DNA of 64,000 bases from NCBI GenBank assembly GCA_963835685.1, contig CAWIGI010000018.1, positions 1 through 64,000 of the forward strand, read 5' to 3'. The stretch comes from DATAGF01 sp963835685. GTDB taxonomy: Bacteria; Actinomycetota; Thermoleophilia; Miltoncostaeales; Miltoncostaeaceae. Made by a program: the position numbers and the translations under genes. Shown one piece after another: positions 55,292-64,000 of this stretch; position 1 is the first letter of the stretch; every line of letters begins with the position of its first letter. Under the pieces are notes generated by a model that had not been told where the DNA came from, did not search any database, and was given only the letters and a program-made list of their open reading frames with translations.

Positions 55292-56971
55292 GTGCGGGTG
55301 GTGCCGCTCGGCGGCGCCGGCGAGATCGGCAAGAACATGTACGTGGTCGAGAGCGACGGCCGGATGGTCGTCATCGACTGCGGCATCACCTTCCCCAAGA
55401 ACGACCAGATGGGCGTGGACATCGTCCTGCCCGACTTCTCCTACGTGCTCGAGCGCGCCGACGCGCTCGAGGCGATCGTCCTGACGCACGGCCACGAGGA
55501 CCACATCGGGGCGGTGCCGTTCCTCTTGCGCGCCGTTGGCCAGGTGCCCGTCTACGGGCGCCGCTTCACGCTGGCGCTGCTGCGCCCGAAGCTCGGCGAG
55601 CACGGCCTGGCGGAGAGCGCCGAGCTGATCGAGGTGCCGTACGGCGTTGAGGTGCCGGTCGGCCCCTTCGCGGCCGAGTTCATCCCGATCACCCACTCGA
55701 TGCCCGACTGCTCGGCCGTCGCGCTGCGCACCCCGGCCGGCACGATCCTGCACACCGGCGACTTCGGCATCGAGTTCGACCCGGTGGACGGCCGCCTCAG
55801 CGCCGTCCCCGAGTTCGTGCGCCTCGGAGACCGCGGCGTGCGGCTGCTGCTGGCGGACTCCACGAACGCGGAGGAGAGCGACCTGGCGGTCCCGTTCCCG
55901 AACGAGGCCGTCAAGGACGGGCTCGCGGCCCTCTTCGCGACCTCCCGCGGGCGGGTCCTCGTCACCACATTCTCGTCCCACATCCACCGGATGCAGCAGA
56001 TCCTCGAGGCGGCCTACCTCGACGGCCGGGTCGTCGCCCTCGTCGGCCGCTCGCTGACGCGCAACGTCAACATCGCCACGAACCTCGTCGACGCCGACAC
56101 GGGCAGCCCGTACCTGAGCGTGCCGCCCGGCACCCTGGTCACCCTGCGCGAGCTCGAGGCCCGCCCGCTCGACGAGCAGGTCATCCTCTGCACCGGGAGC
56201 CAGGGGGAGCCGATGGCGGCGCTCAGCCGCATCGCCCGGGGCGAGCACAAGCACGTGGAGGTCGTCAGGGGCGACACCGTGCTCTACTCCGCCAGCACGG
56301 TGCCGGGCAACGAGCTGGCCGTGGCCGAGATCGAGAACCGGCTCGTCCGCCAGGGCGCGCGCGTGCTGCGCGGCGAGGAGGCCGGCCTGCACCTGTCCGG
56401 GCACGGCCGGGCGCGCGACCTGCTGTTCATGCTCCAGTGGGTGCGGCCGGCCCACTTCGCGCCCATCCACGGCGAGAGCAAGCACCAGCTCGCCCACGCC
56501 CGGCTGGCGTCGAGCGCGCCGCTCGGGCTGTCCGAGGATCGCATCCACGTGCTCGACAACGGCGACGTGCTGGAGCTGGACGGCGATCGGGCGTCCGTCG
56601 TCGGCCAGGTGCCCGTCGGTCTCACCTACGTCAACCAGGCCGGCGGGGGCGACGTCACCGAGAGCGTGCTCCGCGACCGCCGCCACCTGTCCGACGACGG
56701 GCTCGTGCTGGTGCTGGCGCGGATCGACGCCTCGGACGGGTCGCTGGCCGGGGAGGTGGAGGTCGTGACGCGGGGCTTCGCGCCTGGCGACGACGCCCAG
56801 CTGATCGAGGAGACCCGCCTCGAGGTCGAGCGCAGCCTCGCCGCCTCCGCCGAGCAGCGCGTCACCGAGGTCGGGGTCCTGCAGCACCAGATCCACGACG
56901 CCGTGGCGGGGCTGCTCCGGCGCCGCACCCAGCAGCGCCCGATGGTGCTGCCGAAGATCATCGAGGTCTAG
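55292..56971 (+). CDS. rnj: Ribonuclease J
   Basis: A 559-residue metallo-beta-lactamase/beta-CASP nuclease with 5' exo- and endonuclease activity in mRNA and rRNA turnover. Zinc motif HGHEDHIG (in VLTHGHEDHIGAVPFLL), HTGDFGIEFD, beta-CASP GSQGEPMAAL and LSGHGRARDL, and the late HGESKHQ. Start GTG; the conserved VPLGGAGEIGKNMYVV follows directly. Confidence 0.96.
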   Translation: MRVVPLGGAGEIGKNMYVVESDGRMVVIDCGITFPKNDQMGVDIVLPDFSYVLERADALEAIVLTHGHEDHIGAVPFLLRAVGQVPVYGRRFTLALLRPKLGEHGLAESAELIEVPYGVEVPVGPFAAEFIPITHSMPDCSAVALRTPAGTILHTGDFGIEFDPVDGRLSAVPEFVRLGDRGVRLLLADSTNAEESDLAVPFPNEAVKDGLAALFATSRGRVLVTTFSSHIHRMQQILEAAYLDGRVVALVGRSLTRNVNIATNLVDADTGSPYLSVPPGTLVTLRELEARPLDEQVILCTGSQGEPMAALSRIARGEHKHVEVVRGDTVLYSASTVPGNELAVAEIENRLVRQGARVLRGEEAGLHLSGHGRARDLLFMLQWVRPAHFAPIHGESKHQLAHARLASSAPLGLSEDRIHVLDNGDVLELDGDRASVVGQVPVGLTYVNQAGGGDVTESVLRDRRHLSDDGLVLVLARIDASDGSLAGEVEVVTRGFAPGDDAQLIEETRLEVERSLAASAEQRVTEVGVLQHQIHDAVAGLLRRRTQQRPMVLPKIIEV

Positions 56972-57118
56972 GGTCGCGCCCGCGACGAACCGCCACTGAA
57001 TCGCACGGGCCCCCCCAGAACGGGGAGGTCGGCCCCCCCGTCCGGCTGGTTCGAGGACGCCGGCGAACGGGGAGAGTAGGTTCTGCTGATTCGCACTCGG
57101 ACCGACAGGGATGTCCTC

Positions 57119-57902
57119 GTGCCCGTCCGACGCCTCCTGATCACGGCCTCGCTCCTCCTCACGGCGGCCGCGCTCGCTTGGCCCGTCGGGGCGGTGGCGC
57201 AGTCAGGGCTCGGCGAGCTCTGGGAGGCCTACCCGCTCGATCCCCGGACGGACGCGCCGTCGACGCCCGCGCCCGAGCCGGCGCAGCCCGACTCCCGTCG
57301 CGGCTCCGGAGGACTCCGGCGACGATCTGTCGCTCCCGCTGATCCTCGCCATCGCCGCGGGCGTCATCTGCCTCGGGGCGCTCGTGGGGGTCACCGGGGT
57401 GCGGGCGTTTCGGGCGCGCGAGGGGCAGGCTGAGGCAGCCGGGCCGGCGCCCGTCGCCGCGCCGGCGCCCCGCCCCGAGCCGGCCCGGCCCGCGGCGCGG
57501 CGGCCGCGCGCCCCTCGCGACGAGCGCGACGCGCTCGACCTCGCGCGCCTCGCGGCCGACTACCTCGACATCGTCGCGGCCGGCAGCCGGCGGCCCGTGG
57601 TGGACTTGGCCGAGCGGCGCGCCTGGAGCGTCGAGCAGGCGCGCCGGGCGCTGGGGCGCGCCCGGGCCTGTGGCCTGCTCGTCGGCGCGGGCCGCGGCAG
57701 GCCCGGCGGCGCGCTCTCCGACGAAGCGGTGAGGCTCCTGAGCGGGTCGGCGCCCCCGGTCCCGGAGCCGCATCACCAGCCTCAGGCCGGACCGGGGCTC
57801 GTCGATCGCGCGGACCTCGTCGTCGACCGGTCCGGCGACGAGCAGGATGCGGCGGATCGCGTGCTCGGCGTCGCGTCGAACGGCCGAGGGGGCGGCGGCT
57901 AG
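57119..57902 (+). CDS. Exported/membrane protein with winged-helix-like C-terminus, frame break near 57293
   Basis: About 260 residues. Signal peptide (RRLLITASLLLTAAALAWPVGAVAQ), a Pro-rich external linker, one membrane helix (LSLPLILAIAAGVICLGALVGV), and a cytoplasmic Pro/Ala/Arg linker leading to a helix-turn-helix-like part (DLAERRAWSVEQARRALGRARACGLLVGAGRG). One extra T at about 57293 breaks the frame; removing it joins QPD to PVAAPEDSGDDLSLP. It could be a membrane-bound regulator. No family recognised. Confidence 0.6.
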
Positions 57903-57936
57903 CCGCCCGCTCGACGTCGGGGTCGCCCCCCGGCCC

Positions 57937-58809
57937 TCAGGAGCGGAGGAAGGACACGATCTCCGGGAGCACCCGGCGGGGGTCCTCGAGGTGGGGCCAG
58001 TGCCCGACCCCGGACACGGGCCTCAGCCGCAGGTCCCCCAGGAAGTGCTCGGGCTGGGAGGCGTGCACCTCCGGGCCGATGCATCCGTCCTGCTCCCCGT
58101 AGATCGCGAGCGTCGGGACCCGCACCGGCTCGTCCCAGCGCGCGGCGTCGCGGGCGAGGACCGGGTCCCGCGGCTCGGCGCCCAGCGCCGACCGGTAGTA
58201 GCGCATCGCCGCCGTGAGGGTCCCGCGCGACGAGAGCGTCCGCCGGAGGGCGTACCACTCCTCCGGCGTGAACGGGGTCCGGGGCGACCAGTCGGCGATC
58301 AGGCGCTCGACGAACGCGAAGTCCCGGTCGGCCACCACCCGCTCGGCGAAGCCCTCGGCGAGGAAGAGGAACGCGTACCAGGACCGGCGCTGCTGTGCCG
58401 GGTCGTCGCGAAGGGCCCGCGCGAACGCCCGCGCGTGCGGCATCCCGATCGTGACCAGGCGGCGGACCCGCTCGGGCTGCAGGACGGCCGCGTGGAGGGC
58501 GGCGACCGCGCCCCAGTCGTGGCCGACCAGCGTGATGTCGGCTCCCGAGGCGAGGGAGGCGCCCAGCCCGAGAACGTCACCCGCGAGGGCGGCGCTCTCG
58601 AAGGTGCGCGCCTCGGTGGTGGAGGGCGCGTAACCGCGCATGAACGGCGCCACGGCGCGGAACCCCGCCGCGGCGAGCTCCTCCAGCAGCGCGCGCATGG
58701 AGGGCGCGTGGTCGGGGAAGCCGTGCAGGCAGAGGGCGAGGTCGCCGACCCCGGCCTGGAGGTAGTGAAGCTTCACCGGCCCGAGGTCGCAGACGCCCGG
58801 GCTGATCAC
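57937..58809 (-). CDS. Alpha/beta hydrolase (epoxide-hydrolase-like)
   Basis: About 290 residues. Oxyanion HGFPDHAPSMR, nucleophile Asp in GHDWGAVAAL (as in epoxide hydrolases or dehalogenases), acid Asp in YGEQDGCIGPEV and His in GVGHWPHLEDP. GTG 58809 keeps the frame. A better-placed start exists at ATG 58853, 8 nt after a reverse-strand TAGCGT, but it needs one indel to join the frame. Confidence 0.88.
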   Translation of the reverse strand: MISPGVCDLGPVKLHYLQAGVGDLALCLHGFPDHAPSMRALLEELAAAGFRAVAPFMRGYAPSTTEARTFESAALAGDVLGLGASLASGADITLVGHDWGAVAALHAAVLQPERVRRLVTIGMPHARAFARALRDDPAQQRRSWYAFLFLAEGFAERVVADRDFAFVERLIADWSPRTPFTPEEWYALRRTLSSRGTLTAAMRYYRSALGAEPRDPVLARDAARWDEPVRVPTLAIYGEQDGCIGPEVHASQPEHFLGDLRLRPVSGVGHWPHLEDPRRVLPEIVSFLRS

Positions 58810-58976
58810 GGGGTCACCGGCCGGGCGCGGCGATCCTGTCGAGGCGCGGGCATCGCCGTGCACGCTATCCCGCCCGCACCGCCTCGCGCACGTCCGGCGC
58901 CGGCAGGAACGCGCCGGCCGGCGGTGTATCCCCTCCGGGCGGGATCCGGGCGCACCGGGGCCCGCGCCCGGCATCC

Positions 58977-58982
58977 AGGAGG
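58977..58982 (+). promoter_or_regulatory. SD AGGAGG fixing the ftsK start at ATC
   Basis: A perfect AGGAGG is followed by 6 nt and ATC at 58989. The frame from ATC leads without interruption into the basic N-terminus and first membrane helix of FtsK. No ATG or GTG is nearby. Confidence 0.55.
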
Positions 58983-58988
58983 CCCGCC

Positions 58989-61379
58989 ATCGGCACCCAG
59001 CTCGCTCCCCGCACCCGCCGCCCCCGCCCGGCCACCCGCGCCCGCAAGCGCCCGCCGCCGGCCCGCGGCTCCCACCAGACCCGCGAGCTGGTGGGGCTCG
59101 GGCTGGTCGCCCTGGCGATCTTCCTCGGCATCACGCTCTTCCTGGGCTTCGGCATCGGCCCCGTGGGCGGCTGGCTGGAGAGCGGCCTGCGCCTGCTCGT
59201 GGGCCGGGCGGTCGCCCTCATGCCCCTGGCGCTGATCGCGGTCGGGATCGCGCTCATCCTCGACCACCCCCTGGCGGCCGCCCGCCCGCTGCGGCTCGGG
59301 CTCGCGATCGGCGCCGGCGCGCTCCTGATCGCGCTCGCGGGCGGCGCGCTGGGCCTCGGCGGGGCGGAGCGGACCGTCTGGTTCGACCGCGACACCGTCA
59401 GCGAGCTCGGCGGGTACCTGGGCGAGACGGGGTACTGGGTGACGAGCTCGACGGTCGGCGACGTGGGCACCGGGATCATCGTGGCGGGCGGGCTGATCGC
59501 CGCGGTGATCCTCGTCTCGGGGGCCTCCCTCGGTCACCTGCTGCGCCGCAGCGGCCGCGGCGCGGCGGTCGCCTCGCGCACGGTTGGCAAGGGGGTCGCG
59601 ACGGCGACGGTCACCGCCATCCGCGGCGGGCAGTCGCTGCGCGAGCGGATCGACGCGATGGGCCCGCCCGCCGCGGCTGGCCGCGGGCGCCCCCAGCCCG
59701 CGGCCCGCCCGCCGCTCGACGGCGCCGACACGTTCCCGGACATCTTCAGCGACCCCTCGGGGCTGCCGCCCTCTCCCGCCCTCGGGCCGGCCCACGACGG
59801 CTCCGCGACCGCCGACGCCCTCGCCGGCACGCGCGCGCCGGACGCCCGCCTCCTCCGGCCGAGCCCGGGGAGGACGAGGAGATCGGGCCGGTCTTCACCC
59901 CGCGTCCGCCGTCCCGCGGGCGCGACGGCGGCTACCGCGCGCCGTCGCCCGCCCTCCTGCGGCGGTCGAGCGGCGCGGCCGCCCAACCCGAGGAGCTGGT
60001 GGCCCGCACCAGCCGCATCCTCGAGGAGACGCTCGGCCACTTCGGCATCGAGGCCACGGTCGCCGAGACGGTCAGCGGCCCCCGCGTCACGCGCTACGAG
60101 CTGCAGCTCGCGCCGGGCACCAAGGTGGGGCGGATCACCGCCCTGCGCGACGACCTCGCGTACGCGCTGGCGGCGCGGGAGGAGCTGCGCATCATCGCGC
60201 CGATCCCGGGCAAGCAGGCGGTCGGCGTGGAGGTGCCCAACCCCGAGGCCGCCCTCGTGACGCTCGGCGACATCACCCGGGAGTTCCCCAGCCACGCCGG
60301 CCCGCTGATGGCCTGGCTCGGGCTCGATCTGGGCGGGAAGCCCGTCTACGTCAACATCGCCCGCATGCCCCACCTGCTGATCGCGGGCTCGACGGGCACG
60401 GGCAAGAGCGTCTGCCTCAACGCGCTCCTGGCGTCGATGCTCCTGCGCACGACGCCGGACCAGCTGCGGATGATCCTCATCGACCCGAAGAAGGTCGAGC
60501 TGAACCACTACGAGAGCATCCCGCACCTGCTGACGCCGGTCGTCACGAACATGAAGGACGCCGCGGCGGTGCTCTCCAACATCACGCGCGAGATGGAGAG
60601 CCGCTACGAGCTGATGGGCATGGCGCGGGCGCGGAACCTGCGCGACTGGAACGAGGCCCGCCGTGCGGCCGGCGAGGCGCCCATGCCCACGATCCTGGTG
60701 GTGATCGACGAGCTCGCCGACCTCATGATGGTCTCGCCGGCCGAGGTCGAGGACGCGATCATCCGCATGGCGCAGAAGAGCCGCGCCGTCGGGATCCACC
60801 TGGTGCTCGCGACCCAGCGGCCCTCGGTCGAACGTCATCACGGGGATGATCAAGGCCAACGTCCCGTCGCGCATCGCGTTCGCCGTCTCCTCCCAGGTCA
60901 ACTCGCGGGTCATCCTGGACGCCGGCGGCGCCGAGACGCTGCTCGGCCACGGCGACATGCTCTTCCGGCCGGTGGGGTCGTCGCGCCTGCAGCGCCTCCA
61001 GGGCGCGTACGTGGGCGAGGAGGAGATCCGGGCGATCACCGACCACTGGCGCGCCCAGGGGCGGCCCGAGCTGCGCGAGGAGCTGATGGAGCGCCCCGAG
61101 CCGGTCGACGACCCGCTCGACGCCGATGTCAACGAGATGGTGGAGCGGGCGGTCGAGCTCGTCGTCCAGCAGGGCACGGCCTCGGTGTCCCTCCTGCAGC
61201 GGCGCCTCGGCGTGGGCTACGCCCGGGCCGGGCGGCTCGTCAACGCGATGGAGCGGATGGGCGTGGTGTCGGGGCACGAGGGCTCCAAGCCCCGCTCCGT
61301 GCTGATCGGCGAGGCCGATCTCGACCGGGTCCTGCGGCGCCCGGCGCCGCCCGCCGAGACGCTCTCCGGGGACGACTGA
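58989..61379 (+). CDS. ftsK: DNA translocase FtsK, two frame breaks, start apparently ATC
   Basis: About 795 residues. Basic N-terminus and about four membrane helices (LGLVALAIFLGITLFLGF onward), a Pro-rich linker, then the RecA-like motor: Walker A in AGSTGTGKSVCLNALL, Walker B in ILVVIDELADLMM, ATQRPSV and KANVPSRIAFAVSS, ending with the DNA-reading gamma winged helix. A missing base near 59845-59865 and an inserted A at 60831 (ATQRPSV-VITGMIKAN junction) break the frame. It pumps chromosome DNA at the septum. Confidence 0.92.
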
Positions 61380-61473
61380 CACACCGTTCCGCCGGCCTTT
61401 CGCGGTTGCGGGTCGGCCGAGCGCTTCGCTAGGGTGCCGGGCCTGACGGGAGCGCCTGCCCGTCATCGCCTCC

Positions 61474-62292
61474 ATGTTCGAGATCGGGAACACACTCCGC
61501 GAGGCGCGGCTCCGCCGCGGCCTGGACATCCTCGACTGCGAGGCGGAGACCAAGATCCGCGCGAAGTACCTCCGGGCGATGGAGGAGGAGCAGTTCGACC
61601 TCATGCCGTCGCCCACCTACGTCCGGGGCTTCCTCAAGAGCTACGCGGAGTTCCTCGACCTCGACGGCCAGCTCGTGCTCGACGAGTACGAGAGCCGCTT
61701 CGGCGACTACGAGGCGCGCTACGAGCATCCCGGTCGGACGCCCCGCCCGGCGCCCGAGGCGCGGTTCGAGGGGCGTGAGCCGCCGCGGCGGCCGGGCCCG
61801 TCGCAGCGCCGCAACCGCCGCCGCCGGCGCAGCGAGCTGCAGCTCCTGTGGCTGGCGATCGGCGGCGTCATGGCGGTCGCGCTGCTCGTCTGGCTCGGAG
61901 TGGGGGAGAGCGACTCGCCCGCGCCGCTCACGGACGTCCCCGCGGCCGCGCCCGGCCCCGCCGCCGAGGCGCCCGAGACCCAGGTCGAGCCCGACACGGC
62001 CTCCCAGGAGGCCCCGGTCCGGGTCAAGAAGATCCCCATCGTCATGACCGGGACCGGGACCATCGGGTCGTGGGTGCAGGTGCGTGGCGGCGACGCGGAC
62101 GGCAGGGTCGTCTACGAGGCGATCCTCGCCCCCGGCCAGGCCAAGGCCTTCAAGGTGGTGGAGGGGATCTGGGTGCGCGCCGCCAACCCCGGCGAGTTGA
62201 GCGTCACCGTGAACGGGCGCGAGGTCGAGCTGGACGCCACCACCACGGCGAACTTCGAGATCACCCGCGAGGGGGCCGCGCTCGTCGAGTGA
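61474..62292 (+). CDS. RodZ-like membrane protein (HTH_25 plus DUF4115)
   Basis: 272 residues. N-terminal Cro-like helix-turn-helix (IGNTLREARLRRGLDILDCEAETKIRAKYLRAMEEEQFDLMPSPTYVRGFLKSYAEFL), a basic linker, one membrane helix (LLWLAIGGVMAVALLVWLGV), a Pro/Glu-rich external linker and a beta-rich DUF4115-like domain. RodZ proteins link MreB to the membrane; in this context the role is inferred. It lies between ftsK and cinA. Confidence 0.88.
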   Translation: MFEIGNTLREARLRRGLDILDCEAETKIRAKYLRAMEEEQFDLMPSPTYVRGFLKSYAEFLDLDGQLVLDEYESRFGDYEARYEHPGRTPRPAPEARFEGREPPRRPGPSQRRNRRRRRSELQLLWLAIGGVMAVALLVWLGVGESDSPAPLTDVPAAAPGPAAEAPETQVEPDTASQEAPVRVKKIPIVMTGTGTIGSWVQVRGGDADGRVVYEAILAPGQAKAFKVVEGIWVRAANPGELSVTVNGREVELDATTTANFEITREGAALVE

Positions 62293-62317
62293 GGCCCCGG
62301 CCCGCGGGCCGCGCGCG

Positions 62318-63562
62318 GTGATCCTGGTCACCGGCGACGAGGTCCTGCGGGGGCGCATCCAGGAGCGCAACGCCGGCTCGCTCGCGCGCTCGCTCGACGC
62401 GGTGGGCGTCGCGGTGGAGCGGGTGGAGATCCTCGGCGACGACCTCGGCGTTCTGGTCTCCGCGATCCGCTCCGCCCTGGACGGCGGCGTGGACCTGCTC
62501 TGCACCACGGGCGGCCTGGGCCCGACCCACGACGACCTCACCATGGAGGCCGTGGCGGCGGCCACCGGCCGGCCGCTGACCCTCGACGCCGCCGCCCTGG
62601 CGATGGTCGAGGCGCGCAGCCTGCGGCTGGCGGGCGACCCCGAGGTCGCCCGGGAGGTCCGCGAGAAGCAGGCCTCGCTGCCGGCCGGCGCGACCGTCCT
62701 GCCGCCGGCCGGCACGGCGCCCGGGGCGGCCCTCGAGCACGGCGGGACCGTCGTGGTCGTCCTGCCCGGACCGCCCTGGGAGCTCGACGCGATGTGGGAG
62801 GCGGCCCGGGGCGCGCCGCCGCTGGCGCCCCTGCTGGCCCGCGGCGGCGGCCCGGTCGAGCGCGTGCTGCGGATCCATGCGGTCCCCGAGTCGCGCGCCG
62901 TCGCCGCCATGCGCCGGCTCGACCGCGCGGCCTGGGGGCTGCTCGGCGTGGGGATCTGCGCCCGCGACGCCGAGCTCGAGATCACGGTGCGCAGCGCCGC
63001 CGGGGACGCGTGGGCCGCCGACGCCCTCGAGGAGCGGCTCGCCGCCGAGCTCGGCCCGGCCCTCTACAGCCGCGACGGCGCCACGGTGGACGATGTCGTG
63101 GCCCGCGGCCTGCTCGACGCGGGCCAGACCGTGGCCGTCGCCGAGTCCTGCACGGGCGGGGGCCTGGGCGCGCGCCTCACCGCCCGGCCCGGCTCGTCGG
63201 CGTACGTCCTGGGCGGGGTCATCACGTACGCCGACGAGGTGAAGCGGGACGTCCTGGGGGTCGACCCCGAGGTGCTGCGTCGGCACGGGGCCGTCTCGGC
63301 GCCGGTCGCCGAGCAGATGGCCTCCGGCGTGCGTTCCCTCCTGGGCAGCGACTGGTCGCTGTCGGTCACCGGCGTCGCGGGGCCCGGCGGGGGGAGCCCC
63401 GAGAAGCCCGTCGGCCTGGTCTACGTGGGCCTCGCGGGCCCCGGCGGCGTCTCGGCGCGGGAACACCGCCTGAGGGGCGACCGGGAGCGGATCCGGGAGG
63501 GCTCGACGGCCGTCGCCCTTCACGCCCTGCGGCGTGAGCTCGCCGCGCGGGAGGCGGTGTGA
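62318..63562 (+). CDS. cinA: CinA, nicotinamide-nucleotide amidase family
   Basis: 414 residues. N-terminal MoCF/COG1058 domain (VILVTGDEVLRGRIQERNAGSLAR, TTGGLGPTHDDLTMEAVA) and C-terminal PncC amidase domain (VAESCTGGGLGARLT, GVAGPGGGSPEKPVGLVYVG). It recycles pyridine nucleotides. The start is GTG 62318. An earlier GTG at 62289 overlapping the RodZ stop would give VRPRPAGRAR-VILVTG after a one-base correction. Confidence 0.94.
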   Translation: MILVTGDEVLRGRIQERNAGSLARSLDAVGVAVERVEILGDDLGVLVSAIRSALDGGVDLLCTTGGLGPTHDDLTMEAVAAATGRPLTLDAAALAMVEARSLRLAGDPEVAREVREKQASLPAGATVLPPAGTAPGAALEHGGTVVVVLPGPPWELDAMWEAARGAPPLAPLLARGGGPVERVLRIHAVPESRAVAAMRRLDRAAWGLLGVGICARDAELEITVRSAAGDAWAADALEERLAAELGPALYSRDGATVDDVVARGLLDAGQTVAVAESCTGGGLGARLTARPGSSAYVLGGVITYADEVKRDVLGVDPEVLRRHGAVSAPVAEQMASGVRSLLGSDWSLSVTGVAGPGGGSPEKPVGLVYVGLAGPGGVSAREHRLRGDRERIREGSTAVALHALRRELAAREAV

Positions 63563-63630
63563 CGGGACGCGTCACGCGCCCGTCCGCAGGCCCTGTGAGA
63601 CCGGCCGCGATCCGCGTGGGGCGCCCGGGC

Positions 63631-63636
63631 TAGGGT
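63631..63636 (+). promoter_or_regulatory. -10 element TAGGGT for thpR (leaderless)
   Basis: TAGGGT is followed by 8 nt and the ATG at 63645. Confidence 0.5.
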
Positions 63637-63644
63637 CGGTCCCG

Positions 63645-64000
63645 ATGGGCCCTCAGGACGACCTGCGCCCCGGCAACCGGCTGTTCGTGGCGGCCGCGCT
63701 CCCGGACGCCGCGCGGGCCGAGCTGGCGCGGATCGGCGAGGAGCTCGCGGCGCGCGTGGGCGGGCGCCCCGTCCCCGAGGGGAGCCTGCACGTCACGCTC
63801 GACTTCCTGGGGCGGGTGCCGACCGACGCCGGCCCGCGGATCGTCGAGGCGGTGCGCGAGGCCCTGGCAGGCCCTCCCATCCCCGCGTCGGTCGGGGTGC
63901 TGCGGGGGCGTCCGCGGCCCGGGCGGGCGCGCCTGGTGGCGGTCGAGCTGGGGGATCCGGAGGGCGGTCTGGCCGACCGCGCCCGACGGGTCCGGGAGGC
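63645..64000 (+). CDS. thpR: RNA 2',3'-cyclic phosphodiesterase (2H family), truncated by window end
   Basis: The first 118 residues show the 2H phosphoesterase fold with the first HxT motif in SLHVTLDFLG. The second HxT motif lies beyond the window. Family members hydrolyse 2',3'-cyclic phosphates of RNA or ligate tRNA halves in vitro. It follows cinA. Confidence 0.88.
   Translation, partial: MGPQDDLRPGNRLFVAAALPDAARAELARIGEELAARVGGRPVPEGSLHVTLDFLGRVPTDAGPRIVEAVREALAGPPIPASVGVLRGRPRPGRARLVAVELGDPEGGLADRARRVRE

Noticed and set aside
57019..57073. Repeated GAACGGGGAG before the 57.1-kb gene
   Set aside because: Only two copies 45 bp apart in GC-rich DNA without symmetry or promoter relation; too weak to report as a site.
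59091..59093. GTG as the ftsK start
   Set aside because: It would drop the basic N-terminus that is in frame behind a perfect SD at 58977; kept only as an alternative.

Overview
The window is very GC-rich DNA with uniformly high third-position GC, from an actinobacterium. An actinobacterial integration host factor (mihF), an F420-type (Ddn/DUF385) protein, an actinobacterial-type CoaBC and a SigJ-like ECF factor all point to Actinobacteria. The gene order is compatible with a deep lineage such as Thermoleophilia, but that placement is inference. There is no rRNA and no CRISPR array. One tRNA-Arg(CCG) lies at the left edge.

Layout. 0.1-9.4 kb: phosphoesterase, RNase Z, then the pyrimidine operon pyrR-pyrB-pyrC-(isochorismatase-family hydrolase)-carA-carB, preceded by a PyrR-type RNA hairpin that would hide a Shine-Dalgarno (SD) sequence. 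9.5-11.7 kb: mihF-gmk-coaBC. 11.7-17 kb: universal stress protein and a MoxR-DUF58-transglutaminase operon with a TPR protein. 17-24 kb: accessory genes (DUF385, SDR, SigJ-like sigma factor, cupin, YbjN, dtd, VOC, a glycine-rich protein, a MazF/RHH toxin-antitoxin pair and a small gene behind a LexA-type box). 24-32.6 kb: rimP-nusA-ylxR-infB-ylxP-rbfA-nrnA-truB-ribF. 32.6-35.7 kb: a decayed repeat protein, AraC-VOC pair and an MFS transporter. 36-39.9 kb: rpsO-pnp-M16 peptidase. 40-44.3 kb: MFS transporter, a secreted small protein, an IS256-type element and unusual phased repeats. 44.3-54.3 kb: phosphatase, M6 protease, dapB-pyc, cupin, unknown protein, flavoprotein and DUF2461. 54.4-64 kb: dapA, RNase J, unknown membrane protein, alpha/beta hydrolase, ftsK, RodZ-like protein, cinA and the start of thpR.

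Three window-wide signals stand out. First, many genes have a TANNNT -10 element 6-9 nt before the start codon and no SD, so leaderless mRNAs look common. Second, several genes have ACG or ATC exactly where an ATG is expected. Third, about fifteen one-base frame breaks interrupt otherwise well-conserved genes (pyc, ftsK, nrnA, M16, M6, DUF58). These most likely reflect assembly indels, so I give the conserved extent of each gene and flag the break. The most unusual non-coding structure is a family of TTGGCCA-type palindromes in pairs exactly 23 bp apart, flanking the IS256 element and recurring at 53.6 kb.
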